Source of the DNA: Chrysoporthe austroafricana
Taxonomy: Eukaryota > Ascomycota > Sordariomycetes > Diaporthales > Cryphonectriaceae
Reading direction: 5' to 3'
Assembly: GCA_001051155.2 (NCBI GenBank)
Contig: JYIP02000008.1
Span: 992,001 to 1,056,000 of the forward strand
DNA: 64,000 nucleotides
Shown piece by piece: positions 10,774 through 22,156 of this stretch. Below the pieces are notes generated by a model. That model was not told the origin of the DNA. It was given only the letters and a program-made list of their open reading frames with translations, and ran no database searches. The position numbers and the translations under genes were made by a program. Within the stretch, counting starts at the first letter, position 1, and every line of letters starts with the position of its first letter.

Positions 10774-12036
10774 ATGCTTTCTTCTACGGGTATACTCAAA
10801 ATCGCCGTAATAGCTACATGCTTTGGTCTTGCCCTCGCTGATACGATTCCTACGTACGGGCAGTGCGGCGGTGAGGGGTTTACGGCCACCGGTGTCTGTG
10901 CATCTGGCTCATACTGCCAGTCGGAGAACGCCTACTACTGTACGCGATATTCCGGAATCAGTGTGCCGTATACTTATTGACTATGCATTTTGGTAGATCA
11001 ATGTGTTCCTGGGACTACAGCAAGCACTACTTCCTCAGCAGCTACAACACCAGCGTCGACCTCGGCCACCGCCACAGCCGCCACCACTACTCACTCTAGT
11101 ACATCACCATCGACACAAGGTGCGACGTCGACAAGCAGCAATACTGCGACATCCACTGGAGGAACGAGATATCTGGTCGTCTTTGGGGATTCATACTCCA
11201 CGACTGAGTTCTATATCCAAGGTGGATATCCCTCGGCATCCGATCCAATCGGCCTGCCTGCTCTACCAGGTGATACGACGAGTGGCGGTTTGAATTGGGT
11301 CGGCCTCGTAACCAGTGAGCTGAATACTAGCCTTGTCCTGACCTATGATTGGGCATACTATGGCGCCGACACTTCCAATGACATTATCAACACCGGAGTG
11401 ACGACCGACTTCATCGCGCAGGTTGGAGAGTTCGAAGAGTACCTTGCCCTGCACCCTCAGAAGCACCATGGACATCAGATAACACTCTAGTCGCTGTTTG
11501 GATGGGTATCAACGACGTTGGCGAGTGTTTCTGGGAATCTTCACTATATACAACTTGTCCTATCGATGAAGTGATGGAGACGTACTTTGGGCTTCTTGAG
11601 GATCTGTACAACGATGGCGTCCGTGACTTTGTGCTCTTGATGGTTCCTCGTAAGTCTTTACCCATTTACATTTCGGTTTTCCAAGTCTGAGCTGACGTCG
11701 GATTAAGCATTTTACAAAGCTCCGGTCTTCGCAGACTACACAACCTCGGAGCTGGAAAGCCTCATAGACAATATTCAGACTTACAACGAGGCCCTCGAGA
11801 CCAATCTTGCTACATTCAAATCTAGTTACAGCGGCGTTACAGGCCAGGTCTTCAACACTTCGGCTTCCTTCTGGACGGTGATAGATGATCCCACCGCCTA
11901 CGGCGCCGCGGATGCGACTTGCGAGAACTCGGACGGAACGAGTTGTGTCTGGTATGATGACTATCACCCAGGGCAAGCCATTCATAAACTTGTTGCGGAA
12001 GCGCTCGTAGAAGCTGTGGGCTCGAGCTACTTTTGA
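10774..12036 (+). pseudogene. CBM1-linked SGNH acetylesterase (CE16-type) with a 1-nt frame break
   Basis: Exon 1 (10774-10939) encodes a signal peptide (ending GLALA) and most of a fungal cellulose-binding module (YGQCGGEGF, GVCASGSYC). Exon 2 starts at 10997 and completes it with YYYQCVPG, followed by a Thr/Ser-rich linker and an SGNH esterase domain (block I FGDSYSTTE). In exon 2 the frame fails near 11453-11456: continuing from LALHP requires one extra C in a CCC run to reach SEAPWTSDNTLVAVW and the GINDVG block. After an intron at 11650-11707, exon 3 gives FYKAPVF and ends with DDYHPG (catalytic Asp/His block). Everything except this base is gene-like, so the break may be a true frameshift or a consensus error. 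The role would be deacetylation of hemicellulose oligosaccharides outside the cell. Confidence 0.8.
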
Positions 12037-12965
12037 TTGGGTGGAGACTTGAGAAAGCATATATGCTGTTAGTTAGGGGGAGGAGGGATTCAACACCTGG
12101 GCAGCATCTCGGTGGAGAGTAATGTTTTGATTGCCGAAAATGCCCCCCAAGCTCTCAAAGGGCAAATGTTGTTGCGGTGGGTAGCACACGGATAAGCAGG
12201 CAATCACCTAAGGCGTTGCCCATAATTAGCATGCTCCCTCGGCCAATCCCCTCCAAACTTGGAATGAACGGTATCTGATGCTCTCCGACTTAGTTAAGCC
12301 CCTTCTCAAATAATAGGCATGCTCCAAGCATTGGTATCTCGAGTTTGGGTGTTTTTGTTTCCCCTACGGTTGCTCGCAACGTTGGTCTCGTGAGAGAGCC
12401 GGCGATGATTGTCAAAACGTTAGGCTTTTGACGGCATACCTTTCTATATTCATTTGTAAGGAATCTAGACATAAACCAAACGTCTTTTATATATTATTTT
12501 AGTTCTATCGCTCCTTGGTATTCTTCAGTATCATTCGCGCATGTTTAGGCTAATTGAGTCTTGTGAGCTTGCTCTACGATGACTCTATTCCAGCTCGCTG
12601 TGCATTATTTCAGTCAATATCTTCCAACATAAGTTTCACTGGTATTTCAGTAGGAGTTCATTAAAAATTGACCAGACTTTGGATCCTACATAAAGGCTGT
12701 CTCGGGGATACAGCTAGAGCATAGGTTTTTCAATTTCTATTCAGTCCAGCCTTCATTCTATGTTCTCGTGCGTGGTATCAAGACAATGTGGTCGCGTCTG
12801 TTACTCAAGTACATGAAAGCATAAAGCAGCAGATCGTTTACTCCCTGGCGTCGCGCGCCCCAAACTCTAGTATATTCGACCTAAAGCTCCTTGAAGCACA
12901 GCATCCAGGGGGCAACGAGGATAGTAAATATGCCAATGTGTCCTACCAAGTGCTGCTAAAGCAAT
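12037..12965. other. intergenic between convergent genes, no gene seen
   Basis: About 930 nt, AT-rich toward the right. No frame with recognisable content. It holds the 3' regions of the esterase (plus) and the opine-dehydrogenase-like gene (minus). Confidence 0.5.
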
Positions 12966-14195
12966 TTAAAAGATGTAAGGCTGCTTTCCTATCAAGCTCA
13001 ATAGTCCAGGCTCGCCAGTCAAATGTCTCAAGTCTGGCGGGAAGGCTGAGCGGGTCGGACTGGACGGAAACAATGCCTTTGTAGTTTTAGGCTCGTGAGA
13101 CGCAATGCTCTGTGGCTTTGGAGCACCGAACATCTCCAAGATCTCGTCTGCAGTCATTCCGTCCAGTCCAAGCGACTTGAGCGTGTTCCCTGTCGAGAGA
13201 TAATCCTCATCCACCATCGAAGAAGTCAACGTGATCATTGACCGCATCACAGGCAGCTCGAGACCACGTAGTCTTCCAAGACAATACCACAGTACCATCG
13301 TTTCTTTCATGTCCTCATCCAGAAATCGATGGCCGTTCAGTTTTGTTGGCGCAAGTCCGTGTTTATTATGTGGCATCGACCCCTGAGCGAATGACACCCA
13401 GTCTGGGTATTTTGATTCGTACCAAATGTTGGTCCATTCCAGGACGGATGGTGTGTGTTCGTCGTTGCTTGCGGCAATGGCCATCCGCTCTGCGTCAAGT
13501 GCCATCGTTGCTCTTGCCACACTCGGGGTGATCCCTTCACCGTACAAGTGAAACGAGTCACCGCTCTCAACTCGCCCAGCATTGAAGACCATCGGCGGAC
13601 AATGAACAACGGGATTGGTGCAGTTGAGCCAGATGTTCAGGACAGAATTTCGCCATTCCACGCGGTTATCAAAGATGCGGGACAAGATGAGGCGATCGGG
13701 CTCCTGCATGACTTTGACGGACGCAAGAGGAAACGTCGCCTTCACGTAGAGGACCGCAACCTCGCCCGGCCCTGGACTTCGGCTTGCATACGGCAATGTA
13801 CACGATTCTAGGATGTTTCGTGCTCTCAATCCTACTTGCCTGACCTTCGCTGCGAAGCTACCTCCCCCGGGCAGGGCCACGATGGTTGTCTTGCGGAGGT
13901 CGTGCTTGTGAAGTGCGCGGATGATTTCGCGATGTGCCGTTGACAATGTGACGATAACGATGAGATCCGTGCTGAGGACGAACTCGGCCAGGTCATCAAC
14001 GAGCTGAACCTTGAATATTCCTTCCGTGGCGTGGGTGGCTTTGAGCACACTGTCATGGGCTTTGACATATTCGTACTCTGTCCGATGGCCTGGACAACAG
14101 TAAATCAGGGGCTGGTAGCCACGCGAGGCAAGATGAACCGCCAAGGCTTTCCCGCCCTGACCTAGGCCAATGATGCCGACCCGAGTCTGGGGCAT
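12966..14195 (-). CDS. opine (octopine/nopaline) dehydrogenase-family protein (409 aa)
   Basis: Single-exon gene. Residues 5-27 form a Rossmann dinucleotide site (VGIIGLGQGGKALAVHLASR), followed by the alpha-helical opine-dehydrogenase domain. The expected active-site region is present: NPVVHCPPMVFNAGRVE with its His, then a helix with ATMALDAERMAIA. Enzymes of this family reductively join an amino acid and a 2-keto acid using NAD(P)H to make opines or metallophore-like compounds. The fungal homologues are mostly uncharacterised. The length fits the family. No partner biosynthetic gene such as a nicotianamine-synthase-like enzyme lies next to it; the nearest downstream gene, reading divergently, is an MFS carrier at 15074. 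Confidence 0.82.
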   Translation of the reverse strand: MPQTRVGIIGLGQGGKALAVHLASRGYQPLIYCCPGHRTEYEYVKAHDSVLKATHATEGIFKVQLVDDLAEFVLSTDLIVIVTLSTAHREIIRALHKHDLRKTTIVALPGGGSFAAKVRQVGLRARNILESCTLPYASRSPGPGEVAVLYVKATFPLASVKVMQEPDRLILSRIFDNRVEWRNSVLNIWLNCTNPVVHCPPMVFNAGRVESGDSFHLYGEGITPSVARATMALDAERMAIAASNDEHTPSVLEWTNIWYESKYPDWVSFAQGSMPHNKHGLAPTKLNGHRFLDEDMKETMVLWYCLGRLRGLELPVMRSMITLTSSMVDEDYLSTGNTLKSLGLDGMTADEILEMFGAPKPQSIASHEPKTTKALFPSSPTRSAFPPDLRHLTGEPGLLSLIGKQPYIF

Positions 14196-15073
14196 GATTG
14201 GCTGAGGCGAAGTATTGGCAACGTAAAAGATGAGTGGGCTCTGAGATAGCAGGCGTTGCTTTGATTTGTACTAGCGATTCGAGTTCTATTAGATACGCAG
14301 TCATGGGCTCCAGGGGAGCAGTTGTGTCAAACCTCTCTTAGTGTGAGCTAACCATGAAGCGAATCCCTAGTACTCGTTTTCTCTAGCCTGCGCTGGGGAA
14401 AATCATGGGAATATCCAGACGGCGATGAATGTGACGTCCCGGTAGCACGTGTTTTCAAACTTTACAGGGCTCCCTGATCTCAAGTCTCAAGTGCTGTGAA
14501 GGTCAATGGTGTTGCGGAATGGATTTACTTGTATCACCCCAGGACAGCGAATTTTAAGCCTTCCCCGGAGATGTGGCTGTAGGATTAGTGACACAGTGTC
14601 TGAGTGAATTATGAGCAAGATTTGCCATGCAAACTAAGACTAAGTGTGAGTGGATTATGAGCAAGATCCACTCGATGATGTGCGGGGAAAGCCTCCCCGG
14701 ACCCAGACAGTCGCAGGAACCTCTAAGTCATGATACTCTATTTATGGAGACAACCGGGTTACAGAATCAGTATGGGAACATCTGTGCGCCCAATAAGTAT
14801 GCAGGATGTAGGCAGGTGCCGAACCGCCAAGTTGACGATTACAGGCCAGGATTAGGCGGTGAATGGACCTGGAGAACATTATCCTCGGCTGGCGTTACGT
14901 TGAGGCGAAGATCCTTCCTTAGTCCAGGGACGGTGCAGTCCGTCAAGGTAGCTATACCCTCTATCCAGGCTTCATGGGATACTTGGTAATTGCAGCCGTT
15001 GTCTCTCAATTCACGGGCTATGCAGAATATTTCCAACTTCTAGCCAGCAACGTCTGTTTACGGTACGGTGACA
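14196..15073. other. divergent intergenic region, no gene seen
   Basis: Separates the divergent opine-dehydrogenase-like and MCT-type transporter genes by 878 nt and presumably contains both promoters. The frame at 14627-14989 has no recognisable content. Confidence 0.45.
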
Positions 15074-16832
15074 ATGACCTCACCGCCTGAAGAGGCACCT
15101 GATGGAGGGTATCGAGCATGGCTCGTTGTCTTCGGAAGTTGGTGCTGTAATGTCATCATCTCAGGATGGCTGAATGCGCTTGGGATTTTCCAGGACTACT
15201 ATTCGATTGTGCTATTTCCTAATCTACCGGAAAGTACAGTCGCTATAATCCCATCATTGGTAGATTTCATGATCTTTGCAGGTGTAAGTGTGGCTCCTCC
15301 AGGAGTCGGAATTATCTACTAATGTACGATTGCATTTTCAAAGGGACCAATATTTGGCGTTATTTACGATAAATACGGTCCGAAGCTCCTGCTTTCCATA
15401 GGAGGCTGTCTGCATGTGATCGGCATTTTGGCAGCGTCGGTCGCCAGCAAGCACTTTTATGCCCTCGCACTGTCTCAAGGGCTGTGTAAGTAAACCTGCA
15501 TACTTTTCGAAGCTATTATCAGGACTGACGCCCCGTTGCTCCTCAAAGGCTTCCAGCCACTACCAGTAACTTGAAGTGCTAACGAATATTGAAGGCTCCG
15601 CGCTTGGCGCGAGCATGATGCTATATCCGGCGATATCGTCCATATCGACTTGGTTCACCAAACGGCGCGCTCTGGCCCTTGGTTTAACATCGACCGGTGA
15701 GTATTATAGTTCAACTTTCAAATATGAGCGCTGATGAGACATCTCCGTCAGGTGGCTCAATAGGAGGTATCATTTTCCCGTTTATGTTTGAGAGCCTAGA
15801 ACCAGCAGTTGGTTTCGGTTGGGCCATGCGAGCGTGCGCCCTGCTCATTTTCGTTTTCGCGGTACGAATTTCGGCTCCCTACACACCCGTATTCTAAATC
15901 AGGCTGCAATTTGAATCTATTTGAGAAACCAATGGCCTTCCTCGCTTTCTTATATGTGCTGATGCAAGAATTCCTGCAGGTGGTCGCAAATCTTACGATC
16001 TTCTCACGACTTCCACCCACACCCAGGCAATTCCACATCAAAGAGTACATCCGACCTTTCAAGAGCAACACGTATCGACTTTTAAGCCTCAGTATGCTGA
16101 TGTACTTTGGCCTGTTCTTGCCCCTTACCTACATAGTTCTTCAAGCGCGACAGGAAGGCATGTCTGAGTACTTGGCTGGCAAGTTGGTGATAGTGATTAA
16201 CGCCGCAAGTTGTCAGTAACACTCGACCTATAGCTTCGTTTGAAGACGAAGCGCTGGGCGAAAAGCAAGAGCTCAGAACTTCCAAGCTAATTAGTTTTTT
16301 TTAAGTGATCGGACGGACAATACCTGCATGGGCAGCAGACCATTTTGGCCGCTTCAACACTGCCATTATTTTCAGCTTGCTCTCTACGCTTGCTGTCTGG
16401 GCGTTCTGGATTCCCCTACATCAAAATAATGCTGGCATCATCGTGTTCTCTGTAGTATACGGCATATTTTCTGGAGCTGTGATTGCCCTGACCCCCACGC
16501 TAGTCTCACAAATCAGGTAAGCTTCCCTAGGGCGAAATTGTCCTGACTTTCTACCCTTCCCTATAATCTATCTGTTATATCTCGAAGATATTGTTTACTG
16601 ACAGCTAAATAGTGATGTACATGAAATAGGCGTGCGGACGGGTACATTGTATGGTTTGCTCGGGCTCATCACCCTGACTAGTACGCTGTCAGCAGCAGCA
16701 ATTGTGGATGATATGAACGGTCGTTTTGTCGGACTCAAGATCTTTTGTGGGGCTTCTATCGCTCTCGGAGCCCTGTTTCTCATTTGCGCGAGGGTTTCAA
16801 TTGCAGGGTGGAGGCTGAAAGTTCAAGTATGA
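15074..16832 (+). CDS. MFS transporter, monocarboxylate-permease (MCT/MCH) type (408 aa)
   Basis: Seven exons: 15074-15283, 15344-15485, 15595-15696, 15752-15861, 15980-16211, 16306-16516 and 16613-16832. They join in frame to 408 aa. Diagnostic features are PDGGYRAWLVVFG at the N-terminus (the MCT signature), IYDKYGPK in loop 2-3, a central cytoplasmic loop with SRLPPTPRQF, GRTIPAWAADHFGRFN in loop 8-9, and about twelve membrane spans. Family members carry monocarboxylates, riboflavin or other acids across the plasma membrane; the substrate is unknown. All introns have GT..AG ends; the exon 5 donor (GTCAGT) is the weakest. No frame damage was found, unlike the sugar transporters in this window. 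Confidence 0.85.
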
Positions 16833-17021
16833 TGCGAGTGAATGGATGACAAGGACATTGTGCCCTATCCTTGACGGAGCCCTTAATATCACCTGATCTA
16901 GCATGATAATGATGATTGATGTAGAGCAAAGACAATGCACTGCAGTTGAAGTAAGGCACGAAGCTGAGCGGCTGAATAGGTGTATCGATTGACCTATAGA
17001 CGGTAATGTATCGTAGTGTAA

Positions 17022-18002
17022 TTATCTCCTACCCAGAACTGTCGCGGCAGGCCAGACCAATTCGAATGTACCCCCTCTTTCCCTAACAAGTTTCTCGAAT
17101 TCCCGGAATGCGTCAGTCTCCCAGAGTCTGCCATCCATGATGAAAGCCTCATATCCAAGTGTCTGAAAGAAATCCTTCAGCTGCTCAATTGAGTAATCCT
17201 TTCTACTCCACCAGTCGTCTTCTCCAACCAACTCTATCTCTTCGCCCTCTAAGACTGCTAACTTGGGCTTTCCGTAATGAGCCCACGTCGAGTCCCGCAG
17301 TGGCCACTTGTCGTCCTTGGGGAGATTTGCCGTCCTTCGATGAACAGTGCCCCATCTGGTTGGATCGAAAGGGACGTAGTCCAGGCCAATGGAAAGATTC
17401 CTGTACGCCCGTGCTCGAACAGACTTCGTCATGTCCTTCTCAGGATCAGCTTCATCCTGGAAGCGCCTGCGCTGCTCGAACACAGCTGCCAAGGCAGCGG
17501 CCATTTCTTCGTCTCCCTTGATGGTTGGTTGAGGGTAGACTACTGCGGCGAACGTGCCGCCAGGCCGAACGGTGTCGGCAATGGTATTCATCGCCACGTC
17601 AATATCCGTCCAATGGATACTGGCACAGGCGATGAGCATGTCTACCGAGCCAGGAGCCAGGCCAGGAAAAGCCTCCTCGGCAGGGCCACGGTGAAAGTGA
17701 AATTCGATGCCTGGGTAGCCCTCTGACGTGAAGTTCTTTTTCGCAGCGGCTAGGTTGTTTTCGTTGGGGTCGGAGAGGTAGACGCGTTTGACCTGCTGAC
17801 CACGAGAGCTGGCGACCGCAAGGAAACTCGCAGCACCGACACCACCACCGGTGCCGACGTCCATGATGCTCTCTAGCGGCCCTTGGTGGAAGTCTAGCCA
17901 TGCCGCCCACATAGATTCCGGGTATGACGGCCTATACTTGGCATAGTGGTCCCAATTATCCGTCTTGACCGAAAAGGCGAATGTCTTGTTGTCTGCTGTC
18001 AT
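17022..18002 (-). CDS. class I SAM-dependent methyltransferase (326 aa)
   Basis: Single-exon gene. The N-terminal WDHYAKYRPSYP motif and motif I (IMDVGTGGGVGAASFL) are typical of the fungal Crg1/trans-aconitate-methyltransferase-like group. Acidic motif II follows at VYLSDPNENN, and a post-I region at IACASIHWTDIDVAMNT. The C-terminal half has the DWWSRKDYSIEQLKDFFQTLGY region seen in these small-molecule methyltransferases. Substrate unknown. The neighbouring MCT transporter points the opposite way (tail to tail, 189 nt apart), so there is no evidence of shared regulation. Confidence 0.85.
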   Translation of the reverse strand: MTADNKTFAFSVKTDNWDHYAKYRPSYPESMWAAWLDFHQGPLESIMDVGTGGGVGAASFLAVASSRGQQVKRVYLSDPNENNLAAAKKNFTSEGYPGIEFHFHRGPAEEAFPGLAPGSVDMLIACASIHWTDIDVAMNTIADTVRPGGTFAAVVYPQPTIKGDEEMAAALAAVFEQRRRFQDEADPEKDMTKSVRARAYRNLSIGLDYVPFDPTRWGTVHRRTANLPKDDKWPLRDSTWAHYGKPKLAVLEGEEIELVGEDDWWSRKDYSIEQLKDFFQTLGYEAFIMDGRLWETDAFREFEKLVRERGGTFELVWPAATVLGRR

Positions 18003-19097
18003 TCTCTCGTAGTGAGGCCGGCGCTGTCTGGAATTCCGATGATACGACCCTCACCAACGCGGTCTTAATGCGACGTCTAATAGGTATTTGAGGAGCCGGC
18101 ATTAAGTTTCTTTGAAAACTACGCACGCCGAGACGAGCCAGTACGACGTGTCAAAGCGGGAATGGTCAAGTGGAGAACCTGAAAATGTGCTCATGGGAAG
18201 ACAGTATTGCTACACAGTACGAATCACGTGCTCCGTATAAGCATTTAACTTGCTCACCTGCAGGCTGCAAGTCGTTTGTAGCCTTCACCAGTGTTTCACA
18301 GCAACTTGCTCAAGTGATGCGCGGCTTCTAGCTCTGCTCGACCCTTCCTAGATGCTATACAGGAGACGATATGAAATCGTTAGTGTTGACGACGGAAATG
18401 ACCCGAGCGTACGAAAGTCATGGGTACAATGCCCATACTATCAGTAAATTTGGCTAGTCTGGGATGTCAATTTATGAAAATTTGTCAGCATGCGTATTCA
18501 ATGCTAGCAATTGAGACTTGGGACAAGTACAGCACGAGTGGCACAGGACACATGTGGCAACCTTCTCACCAGATGCCCACCCGATAACCCGTTATATATA
18601 TGTGCAGGGCCAGGTTTTGCAGCTAAGTATGCAAAGTTAAGTAACTCCTCTTTCGTCGTCGAGACCTGAATCTGATGAATCCATGATCACAAGTGAATAG
18701 TCGAAATTACTCAATCAGGAGCTGTCAGATAATTATCTTCCCGTTGCAAGTGATCATCTTCAAGCGTTGGAGTTAGCAGCCCGGAATTTGCGGATATGGA
18801 GACAATTTTTACTCATCAGGCTTAAAGTCTCGTCCACTAACTCCGCTTAACTAAAGTCCAGAACGGCTTAGTCAAGATGGAACTGTTGAAAGGAAATACT
18901 TTATGATTTCGATAGATAGACGTGAAAGTATAAAAAGAGAACTTGACCGCCACGTGAAATAGCCCACTTGAGACAGCATACCGCAACATCGGACCCAATG
19001 CTCCAACTTGACGCCGACCTGTAACATCAGCGAATTTGCAAACACAAGCACGTCCTCGTTTCTTGCATTATACAGACAGTCTCAAACTTCGTCAACT
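18003..19097. other. intergenic, no gene seen
   Basis: About 1.1 kb, AT-rich, between divergent start codons of the methyltransferase and the NmrA-like gene. No recognisable coding frame. Confidence 0.5.
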
Positions 19098-20290
19098 ATG
19101 TCTGTAATTCACAGATATGCCAAAAATCAGCCCCAAGGGGTCTCTAACAAGATCGAGAACGTCGCCGTCACCGGGGTGGGTGTCTATTCAGACCCATTTA
19201 CTATTGCCTCACCCAGGGAGATTAATCAAATGCTACAATAGGCTGGAGGTCGTATGGGAAAGCTGATTACGCAGGCACTTCTCGGAACTGGCAAACATGT
19301 TGTGACCGCAATCGCCCGTCCCAATAGCGACATCACCACCTTCCCACCCGACGTGAAAATCGTCCAGGCCGACTACAGCGGTGACGATGACACGGCGCCC
19401 GTTTCAGCACTCAGTTCGCAGCAGGCTCTTATCATCACCATGTCGGTCACAGCACCTCGGGACACGGTGCCGAAGCTGATCAGGGCCGCGGCCAAGGCCG
19501 GCGTGAAATACGTCCTCCCTAACTGGTTCGGCCAAGATGCGGCCAACCAGTCGCTATGCAAAGACTCGGGGCTCGTGCCAATGCGTGACAGCATCCTATC
19601 CGAGTTTGCAGGTCTTGATACGAGCTCGACCTCATTCTTCCTGCTGAACTGCAACTTTTGGTACGAATTCAGTCTTGGCGGTGGGCCGGACCGATTTGGG
19701 TTTGACTTCAAAGAGCGATCCTTGATCCTATTCGATGAAGGGGACGTGGCCATCAACGTGACAACCTGGCCCCAGGTGCGTAAATCCTTAAGCCTGTTGA
19801 CATAAGCTGGGAAAAATTGACCATTTCGTCTTAGTGTGCCCGCGCCGTGTCAAGTCTGCTCAGTCTCAAAGACGTTCCGGATAACGAGGCAGATAGATCA
19901 CCCACGCTTTCTCAATTTGCCAATAAGGGAGTCTATGTATCTAGCTTCCTTCTGACCCAGAAGGAAATGTTTGAGAGCGTTAAACGCGTCACCAACACTT
20001 CAGATGATGATTGGACCATAACTAATGAGCCGGCGGAACAGCGCTGGAAGGAGGGCCGTGACGCCGTCCAGCGGGGCAACATTGAAGCTTTCACCAAGAT
20101 GCTCTACAGTCGGAACTTCTTTCCCAATGGAGGTGGTGACTATGAGTCCAGAATCAAGCTTCACAATAACTTGCTACAGTTGCCGAGGGAGGATCTTGAT
20201 GAGGCCACGGCTAAAGCCGTTCGTATGGGGTTGGACAATGAGGTGGTCAAGGACCATGAGTTTAGACACAGGCAATGGACCTCTCCGTGA
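19098..20290 (+). CDS. NmrA-like / isoflavone-reductase-like NAD(P)-binding protein (355 aa)
   Basis: Exons 19098-19175, 19242-19775 and 19835-20290 join in frame to 355 aa. The first splice creates the Rossmann motif VAVTGAGGRMGKLI across the junction, which confirms both the intron and the start. The body follows the atypical SDR pattern (VVTAIARPNSD, ADYSGDD, PRDTVPKLIRAAAKAGVKYVLPNWFG) and continues with the usual substrate-domain helices. Such proteins are NADPH-dependent reductases or redox sensors; the substrate is unknown. The intron 1 donor is GTGGGT and the intron 2 donor GTGCGT, both tolerated in fungi. No damage seen. Confidence 0.85.
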
Positions 20291-21194
20291 TGTAAATACT
20301 GCAGACTTGAAATTTTCATTACAGACTTGAAAGTTTCTCTCTGCACATGAACAGGGTTTAGCCAATGTCCAGTAGTCTTCTAACTGCTGCGCAAATCCTC
20401 AGCTTTATGACGAAGTTTTACTTTTGTGTTGAGATTCATAAACGCAGTAGTGTCAGTATGAATAATGGATTTCTGGCCGCAAATATCGCTCAATTTAGAC
20501 CGGATCGGATCTACGCCGGCCTCTGACAGTATGAACGCGGAACCGACCCAGATAAATGCTGGTATCGACTGGAATTGATTTGCAAGTATTGGCGGCGCTG
20601 TAGTCACGATAGCGATGTCACTTGAAAAACAGTCATCTGTCAAACATGATCCGGGTGGTCAACAAGGTCAACTGCATGGTACTTAAGTTTATACTGCCTA
20701 GCCTACCTATGTACGTAAGTACACTGACACAAGTATTTTCAATCTGACGGACAAGTATTATCTAACTTGCACTATAACATGCCACAGGCCATGCCGACTT
20801 GATGCTGGGAGGCGCCTCTGATATCTCTTGGGCTGGCCTAAATTCATGGGACCTTAGGTAGCAGAGCCCAAGAGAGGCGAAGAACCGATGAGTTGCTCCT
20901 GCTTCTTGCGCCTGCCCGAAGCCAGCCAGCTCCCCTGGGGAAGGTACGGTGATCAGCAGGCAGTCCGTCCTCGAAGTTCCTCCCCTTTCTGTGCTGTTCT
21001 TGCCCTGCGTGCGCCAAAGTGACATCAGATTGAGCAAAACTACGGTATTGATTTGGAAAGCGCGGATTGATGCCTGCGAGCATTGACAAAAGCAAACAAC
21101 CCATTCCCCCCAGCAGTCAAATCCAAGCTTCTGTCTTCTCCCTCAACCCTCCGGGCAACATCGAACGTGATACATCAACTTGCATTTCAACACT
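20291..21194. other. intergenic, no supported gene
   Basis: Short minus-strand frames (20380-20643, 20762-21104) have no recognisable content. The right part leads into the repeat-bearing 5' leader of the membrane-protein gene. Confidence 0.4.
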
Positions 21195-21297
21195 CAAAGC
21201 TTTTGAAAACTCCGTTGAAAACAGTCACAAGCTCAAGCTTTTTGAAAACTTCATTGAAAACTTTCACAACTCCAAAACTTTTTGAATCACGTTCACC
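21195..21297 (+). repeat. 39-nt tandem repeat, about 2.6 copies, in a 5' leader
   Basis: Units start at 21195, 21234 and about 21273 (last one partial). Each contains CTTTTTGAAAACT-like and TTGAAAAC-like blocks and ends in a TCACAA-type stretch. They lie directly before the ATG at 21305, so they would be in the transcript leader or core promoter. Confidence 0.6.
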
Positions 21298-21304
21298 ATT
21301 CAAC

Positions 21305-22156
21305 ATGGCTGGGTTTCCTCTTTTGACAGAGAGCCAAGCAAAGTTCCTCAACAGCGTGATCCCAATTGTGCTCGCGCTTCTAACCTCCGCCGGCGCTCTG
21401 CTGCTGTTCGAGCAGAGCAATGAAAAGGGCGAAGACTTGAGAACTGCCGTGATCAATGCCCTTTTGGGCCTTTCTATTACTTGCAGCTTTACCTCGTCGA
21501 TCTTTACTTACGCGCTGCTACAGGCCTTCGGCAATGAGGAGAATCTTCCTGTCGCCCAACCGCTCGACAACGAGAACGCGAGCAACAGCGACGAGAACGC
21601 TAGCAATGATGAGCACGCTAACAACAGCGATGAGAATGCTAGCAACAACGACGAGAACGCTGGCAATAACAACGAGAACGCTAGCAACAACAACGAGCGC
21701 ATCAGAGGCAAGTCACTGATTCTTTTGGCCATTTGGCTACCATATCTCAGCTTCGACTCTCTGATGGTGGCTATCGTTACGTTCTTCGTCGTCCGCGGCC
21801 CTAAGTACCGGACGAGCTTTTGGTGTGGAATCACCTTCGGCGGTCTCATCGTTGCTGCCAACTTGTACCTCATGTCCTTCAAGATTCGATGGATCCTAGA
21901 AATTAGGGAAGGTTGGCAAGGACATCCTGAAGCTTTTCAACGAGATCCTGAAGAAGATCCTAGATCACATCGGAAAGCCGATGGGCAGATACATATGGCG
22001 CGCCATTCGAGGCTTGGGCAGTTGGTTACTCCAGGGTTCAATTGCTATTGCAAATCTCTTGGTCCGCTGCTTGAATTCGATTGGCAACTGGATCTCAAAA
22101 AATTGCGAGATCATGCGCCGGAGTATTGGGGATCGTCGGACCAACAGCCAGAATGA
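21305..22156 (+). CDS. membrane protein with Asn/Glu-rich heptapeptide repeat (283 aa as read; probable frame break)
   Basis: From the ATG at 21305 the protein has two membrane spans (IPIVLALLTSAGALLLF; VINALLGLSITCSFTSSIF). An acidic Asn-rich tandem repeat follows (ENASNND-type units), then two more spans (LILLAIWLPYLS.., FGGLIVAANLYLMSF). After RWILEIR the frame turns into a Pro/His-rich tail ending at 22156. A different frame from about 21909 to 22190 is more protein-like: an amphipathic KVGKDILKLFNEILKKIL helix, then GSWLLQGSIAIANLLV, ending AIELRDMSA. Removing one G from the GGG at 21906-21908 would join it. The gene probably carries a 1-nt insertion, or the base is an error. Family unknown. 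Confidence 0.6.
   Translation: MAGFPLLTESQAKFLNSVIPIVLALLTSAGALLLFEQSNEKGEDLRTAVINALLGLSITCSFTSSIFTYALLQAFGNEENLPVAQPLDNENASNSDENASNDEHANNSDENASNNDENAGNNNENASNNNERIRGKSLILLAIWLPYLSFDSLMVAIVTFFVVRGPKYRTSFWCGITFGGLIVAANLYLMSFKIRWILEIREGWQGHPEAFQRDPEEDPRSHRKADGQIHMARHSRLGQLVTPGFNCYCKSLGPLLEFDWQLDLKKLRDHAPEYWGSSDQQPE
21572..21694 (+). repeat. 21-nt coding minisatellite (heptapeptide repeat)
   Basis: Six tandem units in frame: one of six codons and five of seven, with consensus E-N-A-S-N-N-D. GAGAACGC(T/G)AGCAACAAC-type text recurs with substitutions. It forms a hydrophilic loop between two pairs of membrane spans and should be length-polymorphic. Confidence 0.85.
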
